A DNA stretch of 64,000 bases, from NCBI GenBank assembly GCA_024235715.1, contig JACKLW010000005.1, positions 682,001 through 746,000 of the forward strand, read 5' to 3'. The notes beneath the pieces are model-generated. The model was not told the DNA's origin and did no database searches. It worked only from the letters and a program-made list of their open reading frames with translations. Both the position numbers and the translations under genes were made by a program. Below, piece after piece: positions 46,364 through 56,097 of the stretch (within the stretch, counting starts at the first letter, position 1; each line of letters begins with the position of its first letter). The stretch is from Accumulibacter sp. Its GTDB lineage: Bacteria > Pseudomonadota > Gammaproteobacteria > Burkholderiales > Rhodocyclaceae.

Positions 46364-46430
46364 GCGGGAAATGCCGCCTTTTTACTGGCACAATCGCGGG
46401 CCTGTCAAGAGTACTTTCAAGGGGATCCGG
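46364..46430 (+). promoter_or_regulatory. Promoter-like module B
   Basis: A 67-bp segment similar to 54531-54597, allowing one gap in each. The best-conserved part is CTGGCA-Y-AATCG-Y-GG and a GGG(A)ATCCGG end. It contains an extended -10-like TGG-CACAAT (46386-46394) pointing right. No gene follows closely on the plus strand; hyfB lies about 680 bp downstream. Confidence 0.4.
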
Positions 46431-46549
46431 CTCACCATCGGGCGCCACGAAATCGCGCCTGCTGTTCGAGCGGCCGCTCTACGGCTCAGCCCGGCGACGC
46501 CCTCCGTGCCTCCCGCTCGCCTGGCGTCTGTCCTTCGTTGCATCGCCTG

Positions 46550-46750
46550 CTAGGCGCCTTCGTCCGATGACGAGCGCCCCCTTAGCCACTCGGGCAGTTC
46601 CCGGTCGCCAGCATTTTCAATTATGTATTGGCGGATCAGTTTCCTGACCACCTGCGACGGCGTCAGATCCTGCAGCACGCAGATCTCCTCGAAGATTTGC
46701 TTCTTGAGAGGGTCGATGAGGATGGTCAGGCGTGCGGTTCGGTTTTCCAT
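46550..46750 (-). CDS. Ribbon-helix-helix (CopG-like) regulator
   Basis: 66 residues. The N-terminal beta-strand ARLTILIDPLKKQIFEE, followed by a helix-turn-helix (DLTPSQVVRKLIRQYI), fits the ribbon-helix-helix fold of CopG/Arc/MetJ-type DNA-binding dimers. Short polar tail. No toxin-like partner is adjacent, so it is more likely a stand-alone repressor than half of a toxin-antitoxin pair. The AT-rich DNA just upstream holds an inverted repeat that could be its operator. Confidence 0.75.
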   Translation of the reverse strand: MENRTARLTILIDPLKKQIFEEICVLQDLTPSQVVRKLIRQYIIENAGDRELPEWLRGRSSSDEGA

Positions 46751-46767
46751 GTCAGCGCATTCGATGT

Positions 46768-46826
46768 GTGTGAAATTAGAATAGAACTGCTGTCAAAAAC
46801 GCATATAATTACTAACAGATTCACAC
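46768..46826. promoter_or_regulatory. Inverted repeat around AT-rich promoter region
   Basis: GTGTGAA (46768-46774) and TTCACAC (46820-46826) flank 45 bp of AT-rich DNA with promoter-like words on both strands. The place and symmetry suit an operator for the adjacent ribbon-helix-helix protein. Confidence 0.3.
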
Positions 46827-47094
46827 GATAGCAGAAAATGATGTTGGTGATGGCAGCTCTGACTTACGTTTCCAGCATCGAGAAGCACCCATGGCGTGAG
46901 CCATTTCGCGCGTTTCCGACGGCGTTTCCTGGAATTTTGAACGGACTTTGAACGCTATTTGTGTGCCCGCGTGTCGTACAGACAGGTAGTGACCGAGACG
47001 TGCTGACTCCACACGAATACGAAACCATTGCCAGCGCTCCCGGCTGGTCGCCGACGCTGCGTCCGCGCGCAAGCGGCACCGGCAAGAGGCGGTG

Positions 47095-47103
47095 GGGGGT
47101 GAT
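47095..47103 (+). promoter_or_regulatory. Ribosome binding site deciding the hyfB start
   Basis: GGGGGTGAT differs by one base from the ideal GGAGGTGAT and lies 6 bp before GTG 47110, favouring that codon over GTG 47092. Confidence 0.7.
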
Positions 47104-47109
47104 CGACCA

Positions 47110-49139
47110 GTGACCGGCGCGAGCGTCTTCCTCGACCCGGCGAGCTGGCGGCATATCGACTGGGTCCTCCTGGCTGTTTCCGCCTGGCTGCTGATTGGCG
47201 TCGCAGGGGTGTTCGGCTTGCACCGCCTGGCCCTGGTGGCCAGAGTGCTGTTTCCCGCCGGCGGGGCCTGCGGCCTGCTCTTGTTCGGCGTCGCTCTGAG
47301 CGCGATCGTCAGCGCGCCGGAGGTGGCGGTGTTGCCCTTGGGGCTGCCAGGTCTGCCCTTCCATTTTCGCCTCGACAGCCTGTCTGCCTTCTTCCTGATG
47401 ATTATCGGCGGCGTTGCGGCCGGTGTGTCGGCGTTCGCGGCCGGCTACTTCCGCAAGGGCGAAGGCACGCCGCCCGGCTTGCTGGCGCTCGAGTACCACA
47501 TCTTTCTGGCCAGCATGACGCTGGTCGTTCTCGCTGACGACGCCTACGCGTTCATGGTGATGTGGGAAACCATGGCCTTGTCGTCGTTCTTCCTGGTCAC
47601 CGCCAACCATCGCATCGTCGAGATTCAGCGTGCCGGCTACCTCTACCTGCTGATCGCCCATGTCGGTGCTCTCGGTATCCTGTTGTGCTTCGGCATCCTG
47701 CAGGCGGATACCGGCGACTACACTTTTGCCAACATGCGCTCGCAGGAGATTTTGCCCGCGCGGGCGTCGATCGCTTTCCTGCTGGCGCTGTTCGGTTTCG
47801 GCGCCAAGGCGGGCATCGTACCGCTGCATGTATGGCTTCCCGAGGCACATCCGGCGGCGCCGTCGCCCGTCTCCGCGCTGATGAGCGCAGTCATGTTGAA
47901 GACCGCCGTGTACGGCGTACTGCGGGTCGTTTTCGACCTCCTCGGTACGCAGCTGTGGTGGTGGAGTCTGGTGCTGCTTGCGGTCGGTTTGTCGACCGCG
48001 CTGTTCGGTGTCGTCTTCGCCGCGGTGCAGGTCGATATGAAACGCCTGCTGGCCTACTCATCGATCGAAAACATCGGCCTGCTGTTCACCGGCGTCGGGC
48101 TGGCCGTGCTGTTCTCCACGCATGGCATGCATCTGATGGCAGCGCTGGCGCTGACCGCCGTCCTCTATCACGCGGCCAGTCATGCCTTTTTCAAAGGGCT
48201 GCTCTTTGTCGGCACCGGCGCGGTCCTGCATGCCACCCTCGAACGCAACCTCGGCAAGCTCGGTGGTTTGATCCGCTACATGCCCTGGGTGGCCTGGGCC
48301 ATGCTGATTGGTGTTCTGGCCAGCGCCGGCTTGCCGCCCTTTGGTGGCTTTGTCTCCGAGTGGCTGCTGCTGCAGAGCTTCCTCTTCTCGCCGGATTTGC
48401 CGAGTTCATTCCTCAACATGCTGATTCCCGTGGTCGCCGCCCTGATCGCACTGGTCGCAGCGCTCGCCGGCTATACCATGGTCAAGTTCTTCGGGGTCAT
48501 CTTCCTCGGCCAGCCACGCGAGGAGAAGCTGGCGCAGGCGCACGATGCCGGACGGTGGGAGCGCGTCGGCATGGCCTGGCTGGTCGCCGGATGCATTGCG
48601 CTCGGACTGTTTCCCGTACAGTTCATCGCCCTCATCGATCCGGTGACGCAGTTGCTGGTGGGCTCTGGTCTTGCCAGGACGGTCAGCGGCAGCGGCTGGC
48701 TGCTGGCGCCGGTGGCGATCGAGCGCGCGAGCTACGGGCCGGCGATTTTCCTGCTCGGCGTCGCTGCAAGCTTCGCGCTCGCCTTCCTGCTGGTGCGCAT
48801 CTTCTATCACGGCCGCGTGCGGCGCTCGGCGCCCTGGGACTGCGGCTTCCCCTGGCAGAACGCGCGCATGCAGGATACCGCCGAGGGTTTCGGACAACCG
48901 ATTCGGCAAATCTTCGAGCCCTTCTTCCGCTGGGAGCGCGAGTTGCCGACGGCTTTCGATGCCGAGCCACGCTATCGCGTCAGCGTCACCGACCACTTCT
49001 GGCACTGGCTTTACCTGCCGCTGGCCACCGTCGTCGAGCGTCTGGCACGGCTCATCGGGCTGTTGCAGCAGGGACGGATTGCGGTCTACCTGTTGTACAG
49101 CTTCGTGACCCTGATCACCGTGCTGGTGGTGGTCGAGCT

Positions 49140-49143
<4 letters not shown>
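47110..49143 (+). CDS. hyfB: Hydrogenase-4 component B-like antiporter subunit (Ehr complex)
   Basis: About 677 residues with some 16 hydrophobic segments, homologous to HyfB/HycC and complex I NuoL/M/N. The helix-5 glutamate lies in MWETMALSSFFLV, and the channel lysines in FGAKAGIVPLHVWLPEAH and MSAVMLKTAVYG. It should translocate protons or sodium ions across the inner membrane. It starts at GTG 47110 and overlaps the next gene by 4 bp (ATGA). It is first of six tightly packed genes; the complex lacks a functional NiFe site (see the large subunit), so hydrogenase names are used by homology only. Confidence 0.9.
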
Positions 49144-50087
<944 letters not shown>

Positions 50088-50088
50088 G

Positions 50089-50748
50089 ATGAGCGAATTC
50101 GTCGCCCAACTGATCAATCTGCTGGCGTCAACGCTCCTGATCCTCGCCTTCGCGATGATCTCGCAGCGACGGATTCTGTCGCTGATCCACCTGTTCACCG
50201 CGCAGGGTGCAACGCTGGTCGCGGCGACGCTGGTGGTCGGCTACGCGACGGATCAGCCGCACCTCTACCTGTCGGCCGGCATCACCCTGGTGGTCAAGGT
50301 GATCCTGATTCCCTTGTTGCTGCATCGGGTGATCAATCGTCTAAACGTGCGCTGGGACATTGAAACGCTGATCAACATCCCGACGACGATGATCATCGGC
50401 ATCGTGCTGGTCATTTTCGCCTTCGACCTGGCGCTGCCGATCTCCAGGCTGTCGGCCAGTATCGCCCGCGGCACGCTCGGCATCGCGCTGGCCTGCGTGC
50501 TGCTCTCGTTCCTGATGATGATTACCCGGGCCAAGGCGGTGCCACAGGTGATCGGCTTCCTGTCGATGGAAAACGGCCTGTTCTTCGCCGCCACTTCGGC
50601 CACCTACGGCATGCCGATGGTCGTCGAACTCGGCATCGCTCTCGACGTGCTGGTCGGCATACTGATTCTCGGCGTCTTCATGTTCCAGATTCGCGAACAG
50701 TTCGACAGCCTCGACATCAGCCACCTCGAAAAGCTCAAGGAGGACTGA
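50089..50748 (+). CDS. hyfE: Hydrogenase-4 component E-like membrane subunit
   Basis: 219 residues with about seven hydrophobic helices. It is homologous to HyfE, whose C-terminal part resembles NuoK. Conserved segments GFLSMENGLFFAATSATYGMP and VELGIALDVLVGI (containing membrane acidic residues) are present. It overlaps nothing but is one base from hyfC, and its end carries the ribosome site of hyfF (AAGGAGGA). Confidence 0.9.
   Translation: MSEFVAQLINLLASTLLILAFAMISQRRILSLIHLFTAQGATLVAATLVVGYATDQPHLYLSAGITLVVKVILIPLLLHRVINRLNVRWDIETLINIPTTMIIGIVLVIFAFDLALPISRLSASIARGTLGIALACVLLSFLMMITRAKAVPQVIGFLSMENGLFFAATSATYGMPMVVELGIALDVLVGILILGVFMFQIREQFDSLDISHLEKLKED
50737..50744 (+). promoter_or_regulatory. 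Strong ribosome site pointing to a CTG start for hyfF
   Basis: AAGGAGGA is followed after 5 bp by CTG 50750, the only initiator-like codon in that frame until ATG 50879. Confidence 0.65.
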
Positions 50749-50749
50749 C

Positions 50750-52207
50750 CTGGAAACGCTGTTCTACGTCCTCGGCATTCCCCTGCTTGGCAGCCTGGTT
50801 CTGGCGTTCACCGGGCAGCGCGACAGCGCACGCGAAATCAACGTCGCCTTCAGCCTCGCGACTTTCATTGCCACCTGCATGTTGACCGTCGAGATTGTCT
50901 CGGGTGGGCCGCAGCTGGTCTGGCACCACGAGTTCTTCATTGACCCGCTGAACGTCTTCCTGGTCACCCTGACCAGCTTTGTCGGCCTGACCACGGCCAT
51001 CTTCTCGCGGCCTTACATGCGCATCGAGCAGGACCACGGCAAGATGACGCCGCATCGGCAGCGCCTCTACCACAGCATGTATCAATTGTTCAATTTCACC
51101 ATGCTGCTGGCGCTGACCACCAACAACATGGGTATCCTGTGGGTGGCCATGGAGGCGGCGACACTGACCACCGTGCTGCTGGTCAGCGTGTACCGGACCG
51201 CCGCCAGTCTCGAAGCCGCGTGGAAATACTTCATCCTCTGCGGCGTCGGCATCGCCCAGGCCCTGTTCGGGACGGTATTGCTGTACATGGCCGCGGAAAA
51301 AGTGATCGGCACCGAGGCTGGTGCCTTGTTGTGGACCAATCTCGACGCGGTCAAGACACAGCTCGATCCGACCATCATCACCCTGGCTTTCGCTTTCCTG
51401 TTCATCGGCTACGGCACCAAGGTCGGCCTGGTGCCGATGCACAACTGGCTACCGGATGCACACGCGGAGGGACCGACGCCGGTTTCTGCCGTGCTGTCGG
51501 GCCTGCTGTTGAACGTCGCGGTCTATGCCCTCTTGCGCTGCAAGGTGCTTACCGACGGAGCGCTGGGCAACCAGCTCGCCGGCGAGCTGATGATGGGCTT
51601 CGGTCTGCTGTCAGTGGTCGTGGCGGCGTTCTTCCTGTCCCGCCAGAAGGACGTCAAGCGCATGTTTGCCTACTCTTCGATCGAGCACATGGGGCTGATC
51701 ACCTTCGCCTTCGGCATGGGCGGCGCGATCGCCAACTATGCCGGCCTGCTGCACATGACGGTGCATTCGCTGATCAAGTCGGCAATCTTCTTTGCCGTCG
51801 GCCATGCCACGCAGAAAGCCGGAACACAGAACATGGCTGACATCCGCGGGCTCATCAAGGTCAGTCCGCGGCTGGCCTGGGGGATGATGCTCGGCTCGCT
51901 GGCCATTCTCGGGATGCCGCCTTTCGGCGTCTTCGCCAGCGAATTCCTGATTCTCACGACGGCCATGCGCGACCATTCCTGGGCCACGCCGTTTCTGCTG
52001 CTGGCGCTCGGCGTCGCTTTCGCCGCCGTCTTCAGCCGGGTCCAACCGATGGTCTTCGGCGAAACCTCGCTCAGGAAAACATTGGGCCACACGCCAGCAC
52101 TGCTGCCGGTGTTCGCGCACCTGGGTCTGGGCCTGATGCTCGGCCTGTATATCCCGCCGTACCTGCACGACTGGTATCGTCAGGCGGCGGCGATGATCGG
52201 AGGTTGA
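50750..52207 (+). CDS. hyfF: Hydrogenase-4 component F-like antiporter subunit, apparent CTG start
   Basis: About 485 residues from CTG 50750, homologous to HyfF and NuoN/M-type pumps. Starting at ATG 50879 would remove the first transmembrane helix (FYVLGIPLLGSLVLAF), so the CTG, directly behind a strong ribosome site, is favoured; a base error in an ATG is the alternative. The helix-5 Glu lies in VAMEAATLTTVLL, and lysine in YGTKVGLVPMHNWLPDAH. The second channel lysine is replaced by Asn (SGLLLNVAVYALL). hyfG follows 4 bp later. Confidence 0.85.
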   Translation: METLFYVLGIPLLGSLVLAFTGQRDSAREINVAFSLATFIATCMLTVEIVSGGPQLVWHHEFFIDPLNVFLVTLTSFVGLTTAIFSRPYMRIEQDHGKMTPHRQRLYHSMYQLFNFTMLLALTTNNMGILWVAMEAATLTTVLLVSVYRTAASLEAAWKYFILCGVGIAQALFGTVLLYMAAEKVIGTEAGALLWTNLDAVKTQLDPTIITLAFAFLFIGYGTKVGLVPMHNWLPDAHAEGPTPVSAVLSGLLLNVAVYALLRCKVLTDGALGNQLAGELMMGFGLLSVVVAAFFLSRQKDVKRMFAYSSIEHMGLITFAFGMGGAIANYAGLLHMTVHSLIKSAIFFAVGHATQKAGTQNMADIRGLIKVSPRLAWGMMLGSLAILGMPPFGVFASEFLILTTAMRDHSWATPFLLLALGVAFAAVFSRVQPMVFGETSLRKTLGHTPALLPVFAHLGLGLMLGLYIPPYLHDWYRQAAAMIGG

Positions 52208-52211
52208 GGCG

Positions 52212-53774
52212 ATGCAAATCTACGGGTTCAGCCTCGATTGCGAACGCCTGCCGGCACCTCTGCCGATCTGGCGCGCCACGGTGCGCGCCGAAACCTGGCA
52301 GGTGATCGCCCGCGCGCTATCCGAGAACGGCGGACGACTGCTCGCTCTCTGGGGGTCCGATCGCACCGAGGGCGCAGCGGGCGGTCTGGTGATATCGGCG
52401 GCCTACTCCGGTCGCGACGGTCTGCTGTGGATCGATCTGCCACTCGCCGAGCGGGCCGCGACCTATCCTGACCTGCTGCCATTCTTTCCCTGCGCAGGCC
52501 GCCTGCAGCGGGCGGCAGCCGATCTGCTCGGTGTCGTCGCGGAAGGCGTTTGCGACCGGCGCCCGTGGCTCGACCACGGCGCCTGGCCGGAAAACTACCG
52601 GCCGCTGCGCCGTGATCAATCACCGCGAGCCGCTGGTCCACATCGAGAAGTCACCGACTACGCATTCGTTCGCGTCGAAGGCGATGGCGTGCACGAGATC
52701 CCGGTCGGGCCGGTACATGCGGGGATCATTGAACCAGGGCACTTCCGTTTTTCGGTCGTCGGCGAGAAGGTACAGCGCCTTGAGCAACGCCTGGGCTACA
52801 AACACAAAGGGATCGAAAAACGCTTCACCGAGTTGTCCCCACTGCAGGCGCATCGACTGGCCGGGCGGATTTCGGGCGATTCGACGGTTGCTTACACCTG
52901 GGCCTACTGCATGGCGCTGGAATCGCTGGCGGGCTGCCAGATTGCCGCGCGCGCCAGTTGGCTGCGGGCGCTACTGCTCGAACGCGAACGGGTGGCAAAC
53001 CACCTCGGCGACCTCGGCGCACTTGGCAACGATGCGGCGTTCGCCTTCGGGCTGGCCCAGTTCTCGAGGCTCAGGGAAGACTGGCTTCGCCTCTCCAGGG
53101 ACGCTCTTGGTCACCGCCTGCTGATGGACCTTGTCGTTCCGGGTGGCGTGACGGCGGATGTCGATCAAGCGACCGCCGCCAGGCTGGCCGACCAGTGCGA
53201 CCGGATCGAGCGTGAAGTGCGGGAACTGCATCAGGTTTACGACGAGCACCCCGGCCTGCAAGACCGCTTCCTGACCACCGGTCGGGTGTCGCCGGACCTT
53301 GCCGCCCGACTGGGACTCACCGGCCTGGCGGGTCGTGCCAGCGGCCAGGCTGCGGACCTGCGCAGCGATTGGCCCTGGCCGCCCTATGACCAGTTGGATG
53401 TGAAAGTCGCAACGCAGCACAACGGCGACGTCGCCGCCCGCGTCAGCGTACGTTTCGATGAACTGCTCGAATCGCTGCGGCTGATTCGCGTGCTGCTTTC
53501 CGGGCTTCCAGAAGGTCCGACGCGCAGCGAATTGAGGTTACCGAACAAGGTCGCGTTCGGTGCCGGATGGGTCGAAGGCTGGCGCGGCGAGATCTTCGTC
53601 GCCCTCGAATATGATGGTCAGCAAGGCGCCAACTGTATCCGCCGCTGTCACTGCCACGACCCCTCGTGGCAGAACTGGCCGGTACTCGAACACGCAGTCA
53701 TGGGAAACATCGTTCCCGACTTTCCGTTGATCAACAAATCCTTCAACCTCAGCTACTCGGGACACGACCTCTGA
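52212..53774 (+). CDS. hyfG: Hydrogenase large-subunit-like protein without NiFe ligands (Ehr, HyfG-like)
   Basis: 520 residues: a NuoC-like N-terminal part (about 1-135) fused to a NuoD/HycE-like domain. In true hydrogenases the nickel is held by RxCGxC near the start of that domain and DPCxxC at the end. Here the first reads GRISGDST and the second NKSFNLSYSGHDL, so all four cysteines are gone. The protein therefore cannot make a NiFe centre and belongs to the energy-converting-hydrogenase-related (Ehr) class. GGAGG precedes ATG 52212. Its stop overlaps hyfI by one base. Confidence 0.9.
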   Translation: MQIYGFSLDCERLPAPLPIWRATVRAETWQVIARALSENGGRLLALWGSDRTEGAAGGLVISAAYSGRDGLLWIDLPLAERAATYPDLLPFFPCAGRLQRAAADLLGVVAEGVCDRRPWLDHGAWPENYRPLRRDQSPRAAGPHREVTDYAFVRVEGDGVHEIPVGPVHAGIIEPGHFRFSVVGEKVQRLEQRLGYKHKGIEKRFTELSPLQAHRLAGRISGDSTVAYTWAYCMALESLAGCQIAARASWLRALLLERERVANHLGDLGALGNDAAFAFGLAQFSRLREDWLRLSRDALGHRLLMDLVVPGGVTADVDQATAARLADQCDRIEREVRELHQVYDEHPGLQDRFLTTGRVSPDLAARLGLTGLAGRASGQAADLRSDWPWPPYDQLDVKVATQHNGDVAARVSVRFDELLESLRLIRVLLSGLPEGPTRSELRLPNKVAFGAGWVEGWRGEIFVALEYDGQQGANCIRRCHCHDPSWQNWPVLEHAVMGNIVPDFPLINKSFNLSYSGHDL

Positions 53775-54298
53775 TGTGGCGCATCCTCAAACAGATCGCG
53801 AAAAACGGCATCCGCAGCGAAGCGCCACCCGAGTGCAGCGATGAGCTGCGCGTCGAAGGGGAGCGCATTCAGCACGCACTCCTCGAGATTCTCGGCCAGG
53901 CGCTGAGCATTCGCCAGGTCGACGCCGGATCGTGCAACGGCTGCGAGCTGGAAATCAACGCGCTCAACAATCCTTACCACAACATCGAAGGACTGGGCAT
54001 CAGGTTCGTCGCCAGCCCACGCCACGCCGACATGCTGCTGGTGACCGGGCCGGTTTCACGGCACATGGAGCAGGCCTTGCGCCGCACCTACGATGCCACT
54101 CCCGACCCCAAGCTGGTTGTCGCAGTCGGCGACTGCGGTTGTGACGGTGGCATTTTCGGCGAGAGCTACGCCAGCTGCGGACGCGTGGCCAATGTCATTC
54201 CGGTCGACGTCGCGGTGCCTGGCTGCCCGCCGCCACCGATCGAGATTGTGCGCGGCATTCTGACCGCGGTGCAACGATGCCGAACCTTGCCAGGATAG
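53774..54298 (+). CDS. hyfI: Hydrogenase small-subunit-like / NuoB-like Fe-S protein (HyfI-like)
   Basis: 174 residues, homologous to HyfI and NuoB. The four cysteines of the N2-type [4Fe-4S] cluster are kept: CNGCE, GDCGCDGG and PGCPPPP. It should still carry electrons next to the degenerate large subunit. ATG 53774 overlaps the hyfG stop; a longer frame upstream is not used. It is last in the operon. No ferredoxin-like HyfH/NuoI subunit is present, so the electron route into this complex is unknown. Confidence 0.92.
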   Translation: MWRILKQIAKNGIRSEAPPECSDELRVEGERIQHALLEILGQALSIRQVDAGSCNGCELEINALNNPYHNIEGLGIRFVASPRHADMLLVTGPVSRHMEQALRRTYDATPDPKLVVAVGDCGCDGGIFGESYASCGRVANVIPVDVAVPGCPPPPIEIVRGILTAVQRCRTLPG

Positions 54299-54624
54299 CG
54301 GCGCCCTGTCGCCTCCCGGGCACCGGAAAAGTGCTCTCGGCGCCAAGCGCGTAAGCCTCGACAAGGCGTCGACCCTGCCGTCGCCGCGCTTGCGCAGCGC
54401 ACCGCACAAGCCCGAGCGGCAAGGCGTCTGCCGACAGCAAGCAGTTGCAAGCAACACCCTCGACAAGGCGGCGCGGACGCGTGTTCCTGCGGATGTCTCG
54501 TGCAGCAACGGCGGCGGCGCGCGCACCCGGGCGAAAAACGCTGCCCTTTGCTGGCATAATCGTGGTCCACTAAAAGAATAATTTCAGGGGAATCCGGTTC
54601 GCTGCCGGCCACCGCCGCTCGTTC
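54299..54624. other. Gap between Ehr and DAB-like operons
   Basis: These 326 bp hold no supported gene. CCTCGACAAGGCG occurs twice (54356 and 54458). The right end carries promoter-like module A. No intrinsic terminator is obvious after hyfI. Confidence 0.5.
54531..54597 (+). promoter_or_regulatory. Promoter-like module A of the DAB-like operon
   Basis: Contains an extended -10 TGG-CATAAT (54552-54560), giving a predicted transcript start about 58 bp before ATG 54625. The whole 67-bp segment resembles 46364-46430. The spacing to any -35 is unclear, as expected for extended -10 promoters. Confidence 0.45.
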
Positions 54625-56097
54625 ATGCTGAAAACTCTGTTGCTACTGCCGCTTCTTGGTGCGGGCCTCCTGTTGCTCTTGCCGAGCCGCCGCATCGACC
54701 TGCTGCGCAATGTCGCGAGCATGGTCGCTGCAGCGACCACGCTCTGTGCCGGCCTCCTGCTGCTGAACTTCGACCCGGCCAGCAGCGAAATGCAGTTCTT
54801 CGAGACAAGGCCCTGGAACCCGCGTGTCGGATCGAACCTGGCGCTTGGCGTCGACGGCATCTCGATGCCGATGCTGCTGCTGGCAAGCGTGCTGTGCTTC
54901 GTCGCCATCTTCACGTCGACCGGCGTGCGCAACGGCGCCAAGCTCTACTTCTCGCTGATCCTGGCGCTCGAAAGTTCGATGCTGGTGGTCTTCGCCGCAC
55001 GCGACTGGTCGCTGTTCTACGTTTTCTGGGAACTGACGCTGATCCCGCTGTTCTTCCTGATCGACCGCCTCGGTGGCGCCAATCGTCACCGGGCGGCGCT
55101 CAATTTCGTCCTGTATACGCTCGGTGGCTCGGTATTCATGCTGATCGCCCTGCTGCTGCTCTACGACGTCGCCCCCGAGCACAGTTTCGCGATGGCCGAC
55201 ATGGCCGCCGGCAGCGCGCAGTTGCCGGAGAGGACTCAGATCCTGGTCTTTCTCGGACTGCTGCTCGGGTTCGGCGTCAAGATGCCGATCGTCCCGCTGC
55301 ACGGCTGGCTGCCGCTGGCGCACGTCGAAGCGCCGAGTCCGATCTCGGTGCTGCTCTCCGGGATTCTGCTCAAGATGGGCGCCTACGGGCTGATTCGCGC
55401 GGCCTGGACGCTGCCGGGAGCAGTACAGGCCCTGCAGGACTGGCTGGCGCTGCTGGCCCTGGTCAGCGTGGTGTACGGCGCGGTGCTGGCCTGGCGACAG
55501 AGCGATCTGAAAGCGATGATCGCCTACTCGTCGATCTCGCACATGGGCGTCGTGCTGCTCGGCATCGCCGCGCTCAACGAAGCCGGGCTGAACGGCGCCG
55601 TGACGCAGATGGTCGCGCACGGCCTGGCAGCCGGTCTGCTGTTCATGCTCATCGGCCTGCTCTACGAACGAACGCACAGCCGCGACCTCGCGGCCTTCGG
55701 TTCGCTGAACCGCGTCGCGCCGCGCTTCGCGGCGTTCATCGTCCTCACCCTGCTGGCGTCGGTCGGCCTGCCGGGCAGTGCCGGCTTCATCGCCGAACTG
55801 CAGGTGCTGATCGGCGCCTATGGCCGCTGGGGCGGCTGGCTGGCAGTGCTCTCGATCGGCGTCCTGATTTCCGCCGCCTATGCCCTGCGCGCAGTTCGCC
55901 GCCTGTCGACCGGTCCCGAGAGACCTTTCGGCGGCGCAGCCGCCGGCGTTGCCACTTTCGCCGACCTCAATCGCGGCGAAACGGCGACTGCCGCCGCGCT
56001 CAGCGCGGGAATCGTCATCATCGGCTTCTACCCGGGCCCCCTGCTCGGCCTGATGGCCTCGTCGGTGAGCCGACTGGCGCAGCAGTTCGGCGGCTGA
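54625..56097 (+). CDS. NuoM-like proton antiporter subunit of the DAB-like operon (1)
   Basis: 490 residues with about 14 membrane helices. It resembles NuoM more than NuoL: helix-5 glutamate in FYVFWELTLIPLFFLI, channel lysines in FGVKMPIVPLHGWLP and SGILLKMGAYGLIRA, so the ion path looks intact. The ribosome site before ATG 54625 is weak. Its stop is immediately followed by the dabA GTG. Nothing else of complex I is encoded in this operon, so it presumably serves DabA as an energy-coupling subunit (inference). Confidence 0.88.
   Translation: MLKTLLLLPLLGAGLLLLLPSRRIDLLRNVASMVAAATTLCAGLLLLNFDPASSEMQFFETRPWNPRVGSNLALGVDGISMPMLLLASVLCFVAIFTSTGVRNGAKLYFSLILALESSMLVVFAARDWSLFYVFWELTLIPLFFLIDRLGGANRHRAALNFVLYTLGGSVFMLIALLLLYDVAPEHSFAMADMAAGSAQLPERTQILVFLGLLLGFGVKMPIVPLHGWLPLAHVEAPSPISVLLSGILLKMGAYGLIRAAWTLPGAVQALQDWLALLALVSVVYGAVLAWRQSDLKAMIAYSSISHMGVVLLGIAALNEAGLNGAVTQMVAHGLAAGLLFMLIGLLYERTHSRDLAAFGSLNRVAPRFAAFIVLTLLASVGLPGSAGFIAELQVLIGAYGRWGGWLAVLSIGVLISAAYALRAVRRLSTGPERPFGGAAAGVATFADLNRGETATAAALSAGIVIIGFYPGPLLGLMASSVSRLAQQFGG

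Larger units (their letters stand above)
46751..47109. other. AT-richer divergent region before the Ehr operon
   Basis: Holds TATAAT (46804-46809, plus strand), TTGACA on the minus strand (46791-46796), an inverted repeat, and two copies of TTTGAACG 11 bp apart (46935 and 46946). Two short frames exist: a 37-codon ATG frame at 46838, and a GTG frame (46970 or 47000) whose TGA overlaps the hyfB GTG as GTGA. Neither resembles a known protein. Confidence 0.5.

Noticed and set aside
46386-46400. Sigma-54 promoter (TGGCAC) in module B
   Set aside because: The -24-like TGGCAC is not followed by TTGC at the required spacing, and copy A reads TGGCAT.
46628-46831. Plus-strand 67-codon frame over the ribbon-helix-helix gene
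   Set aside because: Antisense to a gene with a clear DNA-binding fold, and it has no family resemblance of its own.
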